A stretch of 64,000 nt of DNA from Trogon surrucura. Lineage: Eukaryota > Chordata > Aves > Trogoniformes > Trogonidae. This document shows, piece after piece, positions 48,906 through 61,639 of the stretch. Location of the stretch: assembly GCA_020746105.1 (NCBI GenBank), contig CM036618.1:15545001-15609000 (forward strand). Reading direction: 5' to 3'. The first letter of the stretch is position 1. Each line of letters starts with the position of its first letter. Made by a program: the position numbers and the translations under genes. A model generated the notes under the pieces. That model was not told where the DNA came from. It ran no database searches and saw only the letters and a program-made list of their open reading frames with translations.

Positions 48906-49280
48906 TTCAGGTCCATGCAGCAATTCAGATTTATTTCTAATTCCTAAGTACTTCCGACTACTCAGATTTAATCCTCGACACATTTTCTGATGCAAGGCAG
49001 ACACAGGCAGACACAGCATTAATCAGTCAGCCTTAGGCAAGGCATGCCAGGCCCAGTCGCCCATTTTGATGTTCCTTTGAACCTGTAAGGTTGTTTTGGT
49101 TTGGCCTGGCCAGATTTCGGCGGCGGGGGGGGAGCTGCAGGGTGGCTTCTGTAAGAAGCTGCGAGAAGCTCCCCAAGATTGATAGAGCCAATGCCAGCCG
49201 GCTACAAAGAGGGACCCGCCGCTGGCCAAGGCTGAGCCTATCAGTAAGGTGATAGCAGAGGAACGCCTCTGTGAAAAACA

Positions 49281-49288
49281 TATTTAAG
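49281..49288 (+). promoter_or_regulatory. Candidate TATA box of the solo LTR
   Basis: TATTTAAG about 190 bp into the LTR, the only TATA-like element in its 5' part. It would place the U3/R border near 49310. Confidence 0.45.
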
Positions 49289-50087
49289 AACAGGAAAAAG
49301 AACTGCGCTATAACAGCTGGCACAGAGATGGAGGAGTGAGAATTTGTACAGACACCAAGGTCAGTAAAGAAGGAGGGGGGGGGAGGATGAGCTCCAGGCG
49401 CCGGAGCAGAAGGAGTCCCCCGGGTCCGTGGTGAAGACCATGGTGAAGCGGGTTGTCCCCCTGCAGCCCATGGGCGAGGTGCAGAAGTCTACCGTGAGGA
49501 TCACCACGTAGATGTCCACCGAGGACTCCACGCCGTGTGGGTGGATGCCTGAAGGGGACTGTAGCCCGTGGGAAGCCCACATCAGAGTGAGTCGCTGCCG
49601 GAACCTGTAGCCCGTGGAAGAGAGGAATGCCCACGCTGGAGCAGGTTGGCTGGTGGGACTTTTGGGACGCTGCGGGTGGCCCATGCTGGAGCAGTTTCCC
49701 CCGAAGGACTGCGCCTCAGACTCACGAGGGGTGGGCTGCCCCTCGTGAGGTGTCTCACATCGGGCAGTTTGTGATGAATTGCCCTTCGTGGGACGACTCA
49801 CGCGGAGAAGAGAGTGTGAAGCTTGTCTCCCGTGAGAGGGACCCCACAGTGGCCCTGGGGAAGAGTGAAGAGTCCTCCCCCGGAGTGAAGAAGCGGTGGA
49901 ACCAACGTCGGATGAACTGACAGCAGCCCCCATTCCCTGTCCCCCTGCGCCGCTCGGGGGGGAGGAGGTGGAGAAACCGGGATTGATGTTAAGCCCGGGA
50001 AGAAGGGAGGGATGGGGGGAAGGTGTTCTGTTTAAGATTTGTTTGCTCTTTCTTACTTCTCACTACTCCTCTCTGATTAGTTCTTTT

Positions 50088-50093
50088 AATAAA
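50088..50093 (+). terminator. Poly(A) signal of the solo LTR
   Basis: A perfect AATAAA, followed 20-30 bp later by T/G-rich CTGAGTCTGTTTTGCC, a normal downstream element. It would put the R/U5 border near 50110. Confidence 0.65.
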
Positions 50094-50281
50094 TGTACCT
50101 AATTTCCCCAAAACTGAGTCTGTTTTGCCCGGGACGGTAAATGAGGGTGATCTCCCTGTCCTTATCTCAAACCCTGAACCCTTGGAAATATTTTCTCCCC
50201 CTGTTCAGCAGTGAAGGGGGGAGTGAGTGAGCGGCTGTGTGGGTACCTGGCGGCCGGCCAGGGTCAACCCACGACAAAGGT

Positions 50282-53094
50282 AAAAAAGTATATGAGTATG
50301 TTTTGCAAGAAATTCAAACTCAGTTTCCTGGAAAACTAAAAGCATATTCTATAGTGTATTCTATTTACAGCTCCAGCCCATAATACTCAAATGAATACAG
50401 TGAACCACACAAAAAGATCACCAGACAGGAAAACTGAACAAACTGTGATGCTGATAGTTATATAGGAAATAGAATTTTTCTTCTCTGGCCTTGAGACTGA
50501 CTGGACAAGCATAAACATCCAAGATAGATAATTTCTTCTACCTCTTACAAGAGGATGTGATGTGAATGGTGCCTGGCCCAGGCTAAACTCTTTAACTATA
50601 CTCATAATACCTTGCTCAAGGAAAAGCTACAACAGGAATCCTGCTGAAAACTTAATGTTCTAGTCGGTCATGTGCCAGTCATGTGCCTTGCTCCCTCACC
50701 CTTTTGACTCTACCACTCTTAAGTGTAGCCAGTAAGACCAAGGCAATTTTTCTCAGCCAAACACACACATCTGTAGCTCAAAGAAAACAGTAAAGACTTT
50801 TGCCTGCTCAGAACATCAGAGCAGTTTTCAGATGCAAAAGATACTAGCTCATGTTACAGTAATTTTAAACACTACAAAATTATTTCAGGAGTCTGAGAGG
50901 AACAGAAGTAGTGGCAATCAGAATTTGATTACTGGTGTGCATTGTTTTTTAACCTAACTATTCATCTTTTGTCACTGCTTTGGAGTAGTTACACTTACTG
51001 TACTTTGCCTTCTCCTTCTAGAGGTGATTCCCTGCAGTCAGCAGAGTTTCTAGTTCTTGAAAGTCTTGAAATGAAGACTTTTGAATTTATTTGTGTCCAG
51101 CCAGAATGGTGCCTACATACCAGCAGCTCATCTTTTTGTGTCTGGGTTACAGACAGCTACACCTCTGTCTTCAGGAGCAAAGACAAGCGAACTTCACAAA
51201 AGGTCTTTTAAAAATGACATGTTATATTTAGCAGCTATAATAAAGTTCTACTATAAAACTATGAAAAAGCAGTCACCCAGCCAGAAGCCTCCAGATGCAC
51301 TTAGTCTCACTTGTCTATATTTCAACCCAAGCTAAATTGGATACAGTTTCTTCCCAGGTTTCAAGAATAATTCCTGTACACAGCAGGCTTTTTTTATAGA
51401 TGTGTATGGCTTTTTCACTCTACTTCTTTCTCTGAATACAGCTAAGGATTTTCATTTCAAAGCCTGCAGAGATTATTTTGCCTCCATGGGCAGGATTAAT
51501 CAGGATAAATATAGACATCTGCATCTGAACTAGTTGTCTAGACTTTCAATAATGTCAATGGAAAGAAATTAACACTCTTTGCTTGTGATTCATCTCACAC
51601 CAAAATAAATGTCTAATATGAGTCCAATGAATCATGTTCTAAACCAGCCTATTTCTCCACATTATCTATAAAAGGACATCAGTCAACTAGTTCAGATGAA
51701 GAGAGCTACATCTGCTCTAATGAATCTCACTCTAAGTGCTTTCTGGGTTGATGCCCTGTCAGTCAATCCAGTTCTTCACATTGGAGGAGGTATAGGAGAT
51801 GAAAATAAAAACATGAGTTCATCTGTCTAAGATGCAGCTGTTACCTGTTTGATGGTGGCTACTCAGCCTACATATCCCAAAAGATGCCGTATGCAACACT
51901 TTTCAAAAAGTAGTCCTCCTATTATTAGAGAAAACTACAGTACCATTAAAGGAAAATCAAACAGCATTCTATGAAGTTTTCACGTTTTTTTCCTCTTCTT
52001 TATTCTTCATTGGGCTGTGACACCACAATTTAGAAGCTGTTGGGAATTATAAGATTTACTGGTCATATTTGTGAGGAGGAAGTAAAAATTAAGCATCTGT
52101 AACAGATGAAAATGAGATACAGTGCAAACTATGGCTACAAGACTCTCAGAGCCAAAACTGTAGGCCATATTGAAAAGCAAAGGTGGCCCTTGACAGTTTC
52201 CTAACATTTTTTACTAGTTTTCACAGCTGCAATGTGTATAATGCCGTAATGAAATCCCAACCATAATTATCAAGGAAAACCTGTTGCTAAATTTTTGTGG
52301 TTGGGATTTCAGCCCTGGTTTTCAGACGTGTGAATAGATTTTCATTGCTGCATTTATTTTATTATTTTGCATTGGAAAAACTGGAGAGTACTGGGCAATT
52401 AGCTCTTATTTGCCTCAAAATCTGTCACTGCAGTTTAATATCAATCTGCCATGTAAGCAATCATGACTCATGAAATAAGGATTGTGATTATTTCTTAGGT
52501 ATTGTTTTGCCATATTTTGGGCCTAGTATTCAAAAGCCCTGAGCAGTTTCAGTTCCTGGAGGAGCCAGGCCTTTTTGTGAGTGCATGCTAAAAAAGCCAG
52601 ATCATATTACGGAAACAAACAAACAAAAAAAAGATACATAAAAGAAAGGAACTAGGTTTGTGCAGAATTTTTTTCTGATTTTCTAGAAAGATTTTCATAA
52701 GGGAAACCTTTTTAATGAGTTTGACAGCAGGCAATGCTAACGCAACTAGTGTTATAGTTCAATAAGTATTTTAGAAGTAAAATTTTCTCTTTCAAATATG
52801 TACATATACAATTAAACACTTGAATTTTGTTATAAACATCACACCTGTTGTTAATTAATCTTTCTGTGACAACATGTAGAAATGGATGGAGTGGATAGGT
52901 AATGTTTATCATTCCTTAAAAAAACCTTTCGGAAATCTTAGTCTCCTTTATAAATAATTCATGGGCAGAATTGAGAAAAGTAATTTAAATCAAAGTCTAC
53001 AAGTGTTTTCTATTTCATTTAGGCAAGTTTTTCACATGTGTAGGTAGAGCACTGGAGTCAGTCAGGCCACTCGTTCTCAGTCAATTATGTCAAT
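50282..53094. other. No gene seen
   Basis: Unique AT-rich sequence, no recognisable repeat. ORFs at 50942-51211 and 51081-51335 (+) overlap in different frames and show no family motif. Confidence 0.55.
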
Positions 53095-53526
53095 TGAGGA
53101 GGGAAACAAAGCTGGTGAGGGGTCTAGAGAACAAGTCTTATGAAGATTACCTGAGGCAGTTGGGTTTATTTAGTCTGGAGAAGACGAGGCTGAGGTGAGA
53201 CCTCATTGCTCTCTACAACTATCTGAAAGGAGGTTGTAGCGAGGCTGGTGCTGGTCTCTTCTCCTAAGTTACTAGTGATAGGATGAGAGGATATGGCTCA
53301 AGTCATGCCAGGGTCGGTTTAGATTGTATATTCTGAAGTGTCTTTATTGAAAGAGTGACGAGGCATTGGCACAGGTTGCCCAGAGAAGGGAAGTGGTGGA
53401 GTCACTGTCCCTTGATGTTTTCAAAAAATGTGTTGATGTGGCACTTCAGGATATAGTTTAGTGGTCATGGTAGTACTGGTTGTACTTGATGATTTTAGAG
53501 GTTGTTTCCAACATTAATGCTTCTAT
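53095..53526 (+). mobile_element. CR1 LINE, forward, older subfamily
   Basis: ACAAAGCTGGTGAGGGGTCTAGAG, GTTTATTTAGTCTGGAGAAGAC and CTCTCTACAACTATCTGAAAGG are the CR1 ORF2 C-terminus of the subfamily also seen at 2935-3500. The 3' end reads GTTGTACTTGATGATTTTAG, AACATTAATGCTTCTATT. Many stops and frameshifts. Confidence 0.88.
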
Positions 53527-53534
53527 TACTCCTT

Positions 53535-54455
53535 AATGAATCCACATGGAGACCAGTCACAAGTGGAGTTCGTCAGCGGCCTGTTCTGGGTCCAGAGCTG
53601 TTCAACATCTTTGTCAGCAACGTGGACAATGACATCAAGTGCACCCTCAGCAAGTTTGCCAACAACACCAAACGGTGTGGTGGACACACTTGAGGGACGG
53701 AATGCGATCCAGAGGGACCTTACAGGCTTGAGAAATGGGACAGTGCAAACTGCATGAGCTTCAACAAGTCAAAGTGCAAGGTCCTTCACCTGGGATGGGC
53801 CACTCCTAGGCACAAATACAAACTGGGCACAGAGGGGGTTGAGAGCTGCCCTGAAGAGGAGGACTCAGGGATGTTGGTAGATGAGAAACTCAACATGGGC
53901 CAGCAGGTCAAGAGAGGTGATTTCCCCCCCTTTACTCTGCTTTTGTGAGACCTCAAATACTGTGTTCAGTTCTAGTGTCCTCACAAGAAGAGGGACATAG
54001 AACTGTTGGAGCGTGCTCAGAGGAGGGCCACAAAGATGATCCAGGGGCTGGAGCATCTCTGCCCCGAGGATAGATGGAGGGAGCTGGGATTGTTCAGCCT
54101 GGAGAAGAGAAGACTCTGGGCGATCTAATAGCTGCCTTCCAATACCTGAAGGGTACCTATAGGAAGGCTCGAGAGGGACTTTTTACAAGAGTGTCCAGCG
54201 ATAGGACAAAGGGAAATGGATTTAAACTGAAGGAGAATAGGTTTACTTTGGGTCTTAGAAAGAAATTCTTCAGTACGAAGGTGGCAAGACTCTGGAATAG
54301 ATTGCCCAGAAAGGCTGTGGATGCCCCCTTCCTGGAGATGTTCAAGGCGAGGTTGGATGAGGTCTAGTTAAGGGCATCCCTGCCCATAACAGGAAGGTTG
54401 GATTAGATGATCTCTAAGGTCCCGTCTAACCTGAGACATCCTATGATCTTATGAC
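53535..54455 (+). mobile_element. CR1 LINE, forward, RT end to 3' tail
   Basis: Starts within the RT: GDQSQVEF...QRPVLGPELFNIFV, then the FADD region altered to KFANNTK (near 53660), [14 protein letters not shown] (53754), [18 protein letters not shown], and [21 protein letters not shown] sequence. The C-terminal RLWNRLPRKAVDAPFLEMFKARLDEV is at 54290-54367. The tail ends with CTATGATCTTATGAC. It lies directly behind another forward CR1. Frameshifted, dead. Confidence 0.93.
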
Positions 54456-55454
54456 TTAGTATTTAGCTTTTTCAGAGTTACTGTGATAACTACAGTGAAG
54501 GTTGAGTCCTTGATTCACAAGAATGACCAGCTGATTTTTTGTCTTTTACATAGTAATGGTTATAACAGCATGCACATAGCAGAAAAACCGATGTAATTTG
54601 AGGAGACATTTTCTGTGTGACCTCAACTATGATCTTCATTCTCTGTTATCTCACACACATTTTTACTTACCAAAGTAACTCAGCTGGCATCATTTGTTTA
54701 ACTGAATGAATACACACTATGAGACAGGCTAGAAGGGTTGAATCTCAGGAGAATAAATAAAATCATTATGCAGAAGTTAAAGTTATCAGAGATTCTAAAA
54801 TACATTCCAGGACAATCCCGTGTCTGAATCACCTGAATATTCACGGGAGGATCGTTACCTTCAATATCCGTGACAATTCCACAGTCATTTTCTTTCCCTT
54901 TGTGACTAGTACCTCAGTTTTCCTGGGATAAATGTAATTTAGAGCTTGTCCAAACAAATAACCTTTTTTTTTCTCTACCTTAATGACTGTGGCTGACAGC
55001 TCAACATTGTTTTTTCCAGAGGTATAATATCAATAAGTACAAGTAGTTGTTGTTTTTATTAACTGATTCCTCTGTTTGCAGTTATCACTTTTCCTCATCA
55101 TGATTTTCTGTGCTTTTCTCAAAAATCTCTCTGGTCCCTTAACCATTGAAAATCTATTTCCTTCAAGTACCAATTTAATTTTCCAAGTCCGCTTCTAATA
55201 TACCTCTGACAATATTCTCATTATGGCTTTTTTTTAATCCTGCTGATAGCCATCTGCCGTAGTTAGAATTATGAATTCCAATATGTCTTTGAGTTTTAAA
55301 GAGGGCTAGAAATAAAACCACTACTTATTCAAGAAGTCAAGTTTTCAGTGATGGGTTTCAAGTATCACAGTTCCTTAAAGTCATACTGAAACAAACTAGA
55401 AAAGTTATAGATCTATTTGAAGGCCATATTGATTCCTGTAAACTGACGAATATG
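54456..55454. other. No gene seen
   Basis: Unique AT-rich sequence with no recognisable gene or repeat. Confidence 0.6.
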
Positions 55455-56455
55455 TCACAGAATCACAGAATATTAGGGGTTGGAAGGGACCTCTGGAAAA
55501 CATTTAGTCCAACCCCCCTGCCAGAGCAGGATCACCTAGAGCAGGTTGCACATGGTGGCATCCAGGTGGGGTTTGAATGTCTCCAGAGGTGGAGACTCCA
55601 CCACCTTTCTGGGCAGCCTGTTCCAGGACTCTGCCACTCTCAAAGAAAAGAAGTTCCTCCTCATGTTTAGGTGGAACTTCCTATGTTCAAGTTTGTGCCC
55701 ATTACCTCTTGTCCTGTCATCGGGCACCAGTAAATAAAAAACTAGCCCCATCCTCCTGACACCCATCCTTTATGTATTTATAAACGTTGATAAGATCCCC
55801 CCTCAGTCTTTTCCAGACTAAAAAACCTCAAGTCCCTCAGCCTTTCCTCATAAGGGAGATGTTCTAGTCCCCCAGTCATCTTTGTAGCTTTTTGCTGTAC
55901 CCTTTCCAGTAGTTCACTGTCTTTCTTGAACTGAGGAGCCCAGAACTGTGTACGCTACTCCAAACGAGGCCTCACCAGCACAGAGTGAAGGGGGAGGATA
56001 ACCTCCCTCAACCTTCTGAACACACTTTTCTTGATGCACCCCAGGATGCCACTGGTGTTCTTGGTCATGAGGGCACATTTCTGGCTCATGGTCATGCTTT
56101 TGACCACCAGGACTCCTAGGTCTTTTTTCATAGAGCTGCTTTCCAGCAGCTCGGCCTCCAACCTGTACTGATACATGGGATTATTCCTCCCTAGGTGTAG
56201 TACCCTACACTTGCCCTTGTTGAATTTGATAAGGTTACTCTCTGCCCAACTCTCCAGCCTGTGAAGGCCACAGTAGATGGCAGCCCAGCCTTCTGGTGTG
56301 TCAGTCATCCCTCCGAGTTTTCTATCATTAGGAAACTTGCTCAGGGTACACTCCTACAGGTCATTGATGAATGTATTGAACAGTACTGGACCCAGTAATG
56401 ACCCCTGGTGAACACCACTTGTTACAGGCCCCCAGCCAGACTGTGCCTCTAATCA
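55455..56455 (-). mobile_element. CR1 LINE, reverse, ~1 kb
   Basis: 3' end CACAGAATCACAGAATATTAGGGGTTGG, same subfamily as 18591-19223. Coding pieces: 55766-55536 ([48 protein letters not shown]) and 56308-55955 (TDTPEGWAAI ... [15 protein letters not shown] ... MSQKCALMTKNTSGILGCIKK). The left-most coding sequence corresponds to the segment around the RT GVPQG motif. Inactive through frameshifts. Confidence 0.95.
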
Positions 56456-56708
56456 CAACCAATATTAAAAACCAGAAATCACTCACTGCAAGTTTTAAGG
56501 TTTATTCTTCAAAAAAAGTCTAAGAAAATCCTTGTTTTATGTTTATTGTGCTATCCTGTCCAGGTTTTATCTCAGATACAGTTTCCTTCGTAATGGTTGG
56601 CGTAGTCTTTTTGGTTTGATTTTGGTATGAAAATAATGAGGATAACACAGATGTTTCATTTCTTACCAAGTAGTGCTTATCTTAAGCCAAGGACATTTCA
56701 GTTTCCTA

Positions 56709-57129
56709 TGCTGTGCCAGTAAGAAGGTGCACAAGAAGCCAGGAGGGAGCATGGCCAGGATAGCTGACCTGAACTAGCCAAAGGGATATTTCATACCATA
56801 AGACATCCTGTCTGGTATATGAACTGAGGGGACTTGGCCAGGAGGCCATGATCACTGCTCAAGGGCTGGCTGTGTATCAGTCAGTGGGTGGTGAGCATTT
56901 GCCTTGTGTATCATTCTTGGAGTTTATTTTTCTATGTTTTTGCTATCTTCCTTTTCATTACAATTATTATTCTTTTTAAAATTATTTTATTTCAGTTATT
57001 AAGCTATTCTTATTTCAACCAATGAGTTTTAAGTTTTTTTCTGTTTCTCCTCCCCATCCCATCAAGAATGGCAGGAAGGAGTGAGTGGCTGCATGGTGCT
57101 TAGTTGCTAGCTGGGGTTAAACCACAACA
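56709..57129 (+). mobile_element. Avian ERV LTR, forward, solo
   Basis: Starts TGCTGTGCCAGTAAGAAGG and ends GCTGGGGTTAAACCACAACA, TG...CA ends, 421 bp. Shares ordered sequence blocks with the reverse LTR at 7949-8487. Flanks are TTTCCTA before and TGTTCCTA after, a near match but not a clean duplication at the TG/CA borders. A long T-rich stretch lies in the middle and the C-rich CTCCTCCCCATCCCATC near the 3' end. No internal viral genes adjoin it. Confidence 0.75.
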
Positions 57130-57971
57130 TGTTCCTAAGGGAAATTATTTTAAGCAGTTTCTCATCCTCTAGCCATAAGGATTACTGGTGCTACTTCTGG
57201 TCAGGTGTGGGTGGATGACATAAAGTGGTTACCTGCAGATCATGGGTTGTCAGTAAACAAAACTTCAGGTCATCATATTGTCATTTATTGTTTATCTCAT
57301 ATAAGCTTTCCCTTGTCTAGGTACCTGTATTTGTCCTTATGCTCCTGAATAATGTTATCCTTTCCTTCTTAAATTTGTTAGTCTCGTTCCTTAACAGTCA
57401 ATTTGGACCTCAGTTGGAATTAATTTCCAGTAAATATACTCTAGATTTTTCTCTCTTCCTAGTTTTTTCCCCCTTCAGTATTCTAATAAGCTAGGAAACC
57501 ATGTATGTCAGTCCCCTTAGAGACCAGAGCTATCATTAAGATATGCAATTAGACATTACAAGATTATGTATGTAAATTAGGTTCAACCATGTTGCGAGGG
57601 AATTGTCCAGGTCTCAAAATAACAACATTTTAGTGACTCATGTTAAAGTGACTGTAAAATAGCTTCTGTGGGAAGATAAAAGATTTAGAGAGGTTGAATT
57701 AATATAAATTAAAGGGTTTCCAGGTGGAGTATATTTGGATGAATGTTTGATGGTAACTAGGATATATCATTACTTTGCTAATATAAAGCAAAATATATAG
57801 TATGCTAGAAGCATGTTCAGATATGAAAAAGTAGAAAAACTAATGACTAGCTAAGTACCTTAGACAGCATATAAACAATTTAGCTTGAAACTAAACAGGA
57901 AATATTGTGTTAATTGATATATTGCTTCCTACTTTTTGATGATTTAGGTATTCCTTCAACTTGATGATAAA
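57130..57971. other. No gene seen
   Basis: Unique AT-rich sequence, no recognisable gene or repeat. Confidence 0.6.
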
Positions 57972-58102
57972 CCTAGATCAGCCTGGCCTATTAGGTGTCT
58001 CTGCCCTCAGTAAGGTGGTTGGAACCAAATGATCTTTAACATCCCTTCCAACCCAAACCATTCTATGATTCTACAGTTCTATGATTCTATGGTTCTATGA
58101 CT
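57972..58102 (+). mobile_element. CR1 LINE 3' tail, forward
   Basis: GATCAGCCTGGCC, GGTTGGAACCAAATGATCTT, CCCTTCCAACCCAAACCATT, then at least four octamer-type units (CTATGATTCTACAGTTCTATG...). Only the 3'UTR remains. Confidence 0.92.
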
Positions 58103-61100
58103 GCAGAAAGCATCCGCTAGAGTAGATTGGAACATGTGTTATAAAAACAACAAGATTTTACTGACAAAAAATAAACAAGTATTATGATGAATAATAGGCA
58201 AAGCACCCATAAACTTCTGAGTTGATTACAGAACTCTTTTAAAAACATGGGATTAACCAAAGCCATGTGCTGTTCTACATCTTACCTCTCTTTCTGAAGA
58301 GAAGTAGCTGGCACATGCAACAAGAGACTATTCTGCTTACCCCAAAACTTAAAAATAGTTCCTCAAGAAAATTTCTGACAGGAAGCCTAACAGAAAGCAG
58401 GTTTAGCTCCTCAGATTTCTAAAATTGCTCCATAGTGTAGTCATCCAAAGGGCTTATTGATGCACATAACATTTTTTTAAAGTGTCGGCCCTGGTGAACT
58501 GAAACTACTTCACATTCTTCTGAATTCATTTTAAACACTAAAAATATTATAATACTGCAAAAATATCATAAAACAGAAGATTAAACTGCTAAAACTCTAG
58601 ATTAAATTTAATTGCATTTTTTTTCCTCTTCAGCTGTTTCTCCTTTGGATAATTTTCGGAAAAGCAGCCTAGATCTTCTTTCTTAGTAATGATTACCAAA
58701 GTTGTCCTTTTGTGCCTCTTTTCCTTCAGTATTGAGTCCTCTCAAAACAGTTCTTTCTAGTAGTTGACTCCTAAAAGCCAAGTCACATGCTGTCATGCAT
58801 TGAAGAACTAATTAACATTCCCTGTGAGCTTCTCTACTGTTTGTTTTTATTTTGTTTTGTCTTATTTCCCTTACTAGCACCCCCTTTTTAACTTTAACAG
58901 GCTTATTGCAGTTTGCAACATTTTCAAGTTTCTCACATCTTCTAAGTAATTTATTATTAGACGTATCTAATGTTCAGCTTTCTTAACTCACTGCTTGCTC
59001 TTGACAGAAACCATACATGACATCCATTATGCTGTTGACAGACGCAGTATTCACAGAGTTTTTCTGACTCCACATTTTGTCATTTTTAGGGTTCTGTTCT
59101 TCCAACCATAAACCACAGCTACCAAATTCAATTTTAATCTTGAGTGACCCGTAATTATCAGATGTAATGAATGTACAAAGCAAACTTTGACTTTGTATTA
59201 TAATGAATTTTGATTAGATTTGCACTGCTAGAAGAGGAAGATAGCCATTTATTTTGTTTTTCACTATGGATGTGCATTTGCTTTATTTTTATGTTCTGCA
59301 TTTAGTCATGACTTTTTTAACCTACCAAAGTAGTCAGGTTGAAACAATTGTGGTTTACCTGATTTTGAGAGGTCACACTGTTGGTGGTGATTTGCTTTTC
59401 CATCGGAAAGTTCTAAATCACCTATGAAAATGCAGATAGTCAACCCGCTTCTCTGAAATATCTTATAAGTACTGGAAAAGGAATGCTACTGAAATTGAAG
59501 AGCTATTTGCCTGACTGCTTTTTTTCTGTTTGAGAAAAGGTACCCAACAAAGTGTCTTGGCCTATTTCAAACAGGGTGTTTATCTTTTGAAAATAACTAT
59601 TGATTTTTAGTTTGTAACTTGAGATTAATCAAATGGGACTGAGTTTCTAACTCAAATCCTCTTAGGTTAATGGGCAAAGGATGTTTCATTGACTAAGCTG
59701 CTAAGTGTGGCCTTGGAAAATGTATTATTTTCTTTGTTCTAGTAAAGGTTGCTTCCATGACCTTAGAAATTCCAGGCAAGGATTGTGGAGCAATGCAGTC
59801 ACTTAAAGATGCAGTTAGGAGCTGGGAATGGCAATTTGTTTATTCTTTGCAACACTTAAAAGCAATTAAGGCACTGTTTAACTGTAGGTTGAAATTAATC
59901 TCCATAGCCTAACTTACCCACAAAGTTATCTATACCAGTAAAACAGTCAATAACTGGTGAGAAAGCTTTGCCAGTAGGTAATTCAATTTTATTTTAAATT
60001 GGCATGGTGGTCTCTGACTCAGCTTTAGACTTAGCCAATTCTTACTTTTCCACAGTATTCCTAAATGCAGTTTTGGTCTTCAAAGGAGTAGAGAAACAGT
60101 CTCCTGGGGCAATTTGGGTCTAAAAATCGGGCTTGGAGGCAAAAAGATTAAGCCAGCAGAGAACATACCTTAATGTCCCCTGTGGCCCTAATGCTAATTT
60201 ACTATCATGTAGATGTAGTGGTTTCCTCTCACAGCTATAACCAAGTTGGCAAGAAGGAAAATAATGCAAAAATAAGATGCTAATGAAACTTTGCTGGCTT
60301 CAAGGCTAGAGTGGCCTCTTGTCTGGCTATCTTGGCAGGAGAGCAGAGTGAGCTACAATCTCTCTACTACATCCATGTAGCCCTACCCCACGCATAAGTA
60401 ATTTCAAAGTGAAGAGAATTGAACTTCTCCATCTGACAGAAATGTGACGATGTACCTTCAAGACCTGTGGTGTCATGGAGATAGATGTATTTGACACACA
60501 TCAAATAATTCAATAGTTCTGAATATATGCCTTCTTGATTAAAAGAACATATTAAAAACTACTCCAATTTTATTTAATTCAGTACTTAAACCAAAAAATG
60601 GATAACAGCTAACACGAGACTTCAGTGTTCAAACTACAATGATTTGTATTTAGTTGTTTTCTAACTCAGAAAATTAATTTCTATTCCAAATTTTGACAAC
60701 TCTGACAATTGTTTGTTCAAGAAGCACCTTAGTTAACTCAGTGGGTGAAACTTCGGTTTCAGAATTAACCAAGTGTAAAGATAATCAAAGATTAATCAAA
60801 ATGAACAGCGTATGGAACTTACATATAGTAAAAAATGACGATGCAACTCCATACAAATTCTATTCTGTTGTTCTCTCCAGTAAAGTTTAGCACATAGCAT
60901 AGCTTTATAATCGTTCCAAATACTACAAATCCCTTAAAAAATTGGGGAAAAAACACACAGAAACAGCAACCACCAAACATAACTATCAACCAGAAAAGGG
61001 ACAGTGGAAGAGCCAGCCTCAAAATAGTACTTTGTTATTATAAGGTGATACATACTGTAAACAGAATACTCAATGAATCATGTGAAGAATTTTGGCAGTA

Positions 61101-61639
61101 TTAGAAAAAACTGTTTAGGATAAAAAATGCCATGGGAACCACAGCAAATAAACGGTGTTGGAAAATGTCCATAGACATAAGCTTAGCATCCTGAAAATCT
61201 GTCAGCAATAAACTGTAGTCTAACATATTTGTCTGACAAGAGTAAGACTTAATAAGAACATTTTCTTTATTAATACTTTTTGCAGTAGTTCAAATAGACA
61301 TAAAATAAATTCATATATCATACAAGCATAAAAAACATTATAGAGAATTTGTCTGGTTTTGTGATATTTTGTTAAATATTCCAAAATTAATGGCATATAA
61401 GTTTATCGTGATGACAATACTGGCAGTGATTCTTTTTCGTCTAAAAAATTTGAGCTTACCTGAAGTATTCAGTTTGGAATGTAAATCACATTTTTTTCTC
61501 CAGCTTTAGAAGCTTAATGTTGAGATGAATATAAACACACAGTTCCTGAACAACAACTCCATTAGGTAAAACACCACAAAAGGAGGATAGAGATGAATAT
61601 TGAACTGTTGTAAGGTTTCTCAGTTGTGATGTGATGTTT
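58103..61639. other. No gene seen
   Basis: About 3.5 kb of AT-rich unique sequence. ORFs of 65-67 codons at 58983-59183 (-), 60693-60890 (+) and 60819-61022 (-) have no recognisable motif. Confidence 0.55.

Larger units (their letters stand above)
49087..50281 (+). mobile_element. Solo ERV LTR with 5-bp target-site duplication
   Basis: The LTR runs from TGTTTTGGTTTGGCC (49092) to CCCACGACA (50276), 1,185 bp, with canonical TG...CA ends. It is flanked on both sides by AAGGT (49087-49091 and 50277-50281). A 5-bp duplication and the GGTCAACCCACGACA end fit avian ERVL-type LTRs (family knowledge, not searched). It is strongly GC-rich compared with its surroundings and has short internal repeats around CCCA(C/T)GCTGGAGCAG. 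No gag-pol-env is present, so it is a solo LTR left by recombination between the two LTRs of a provirus. Confidence 0.92.

Noticed and set aside
56703..57137. TTCCTA as a 6-bp target duplication of the LTR
   Set aside because: It would require the LTR to end in CATG rather than CA; the match is suggestive but does not fit canonical ends.
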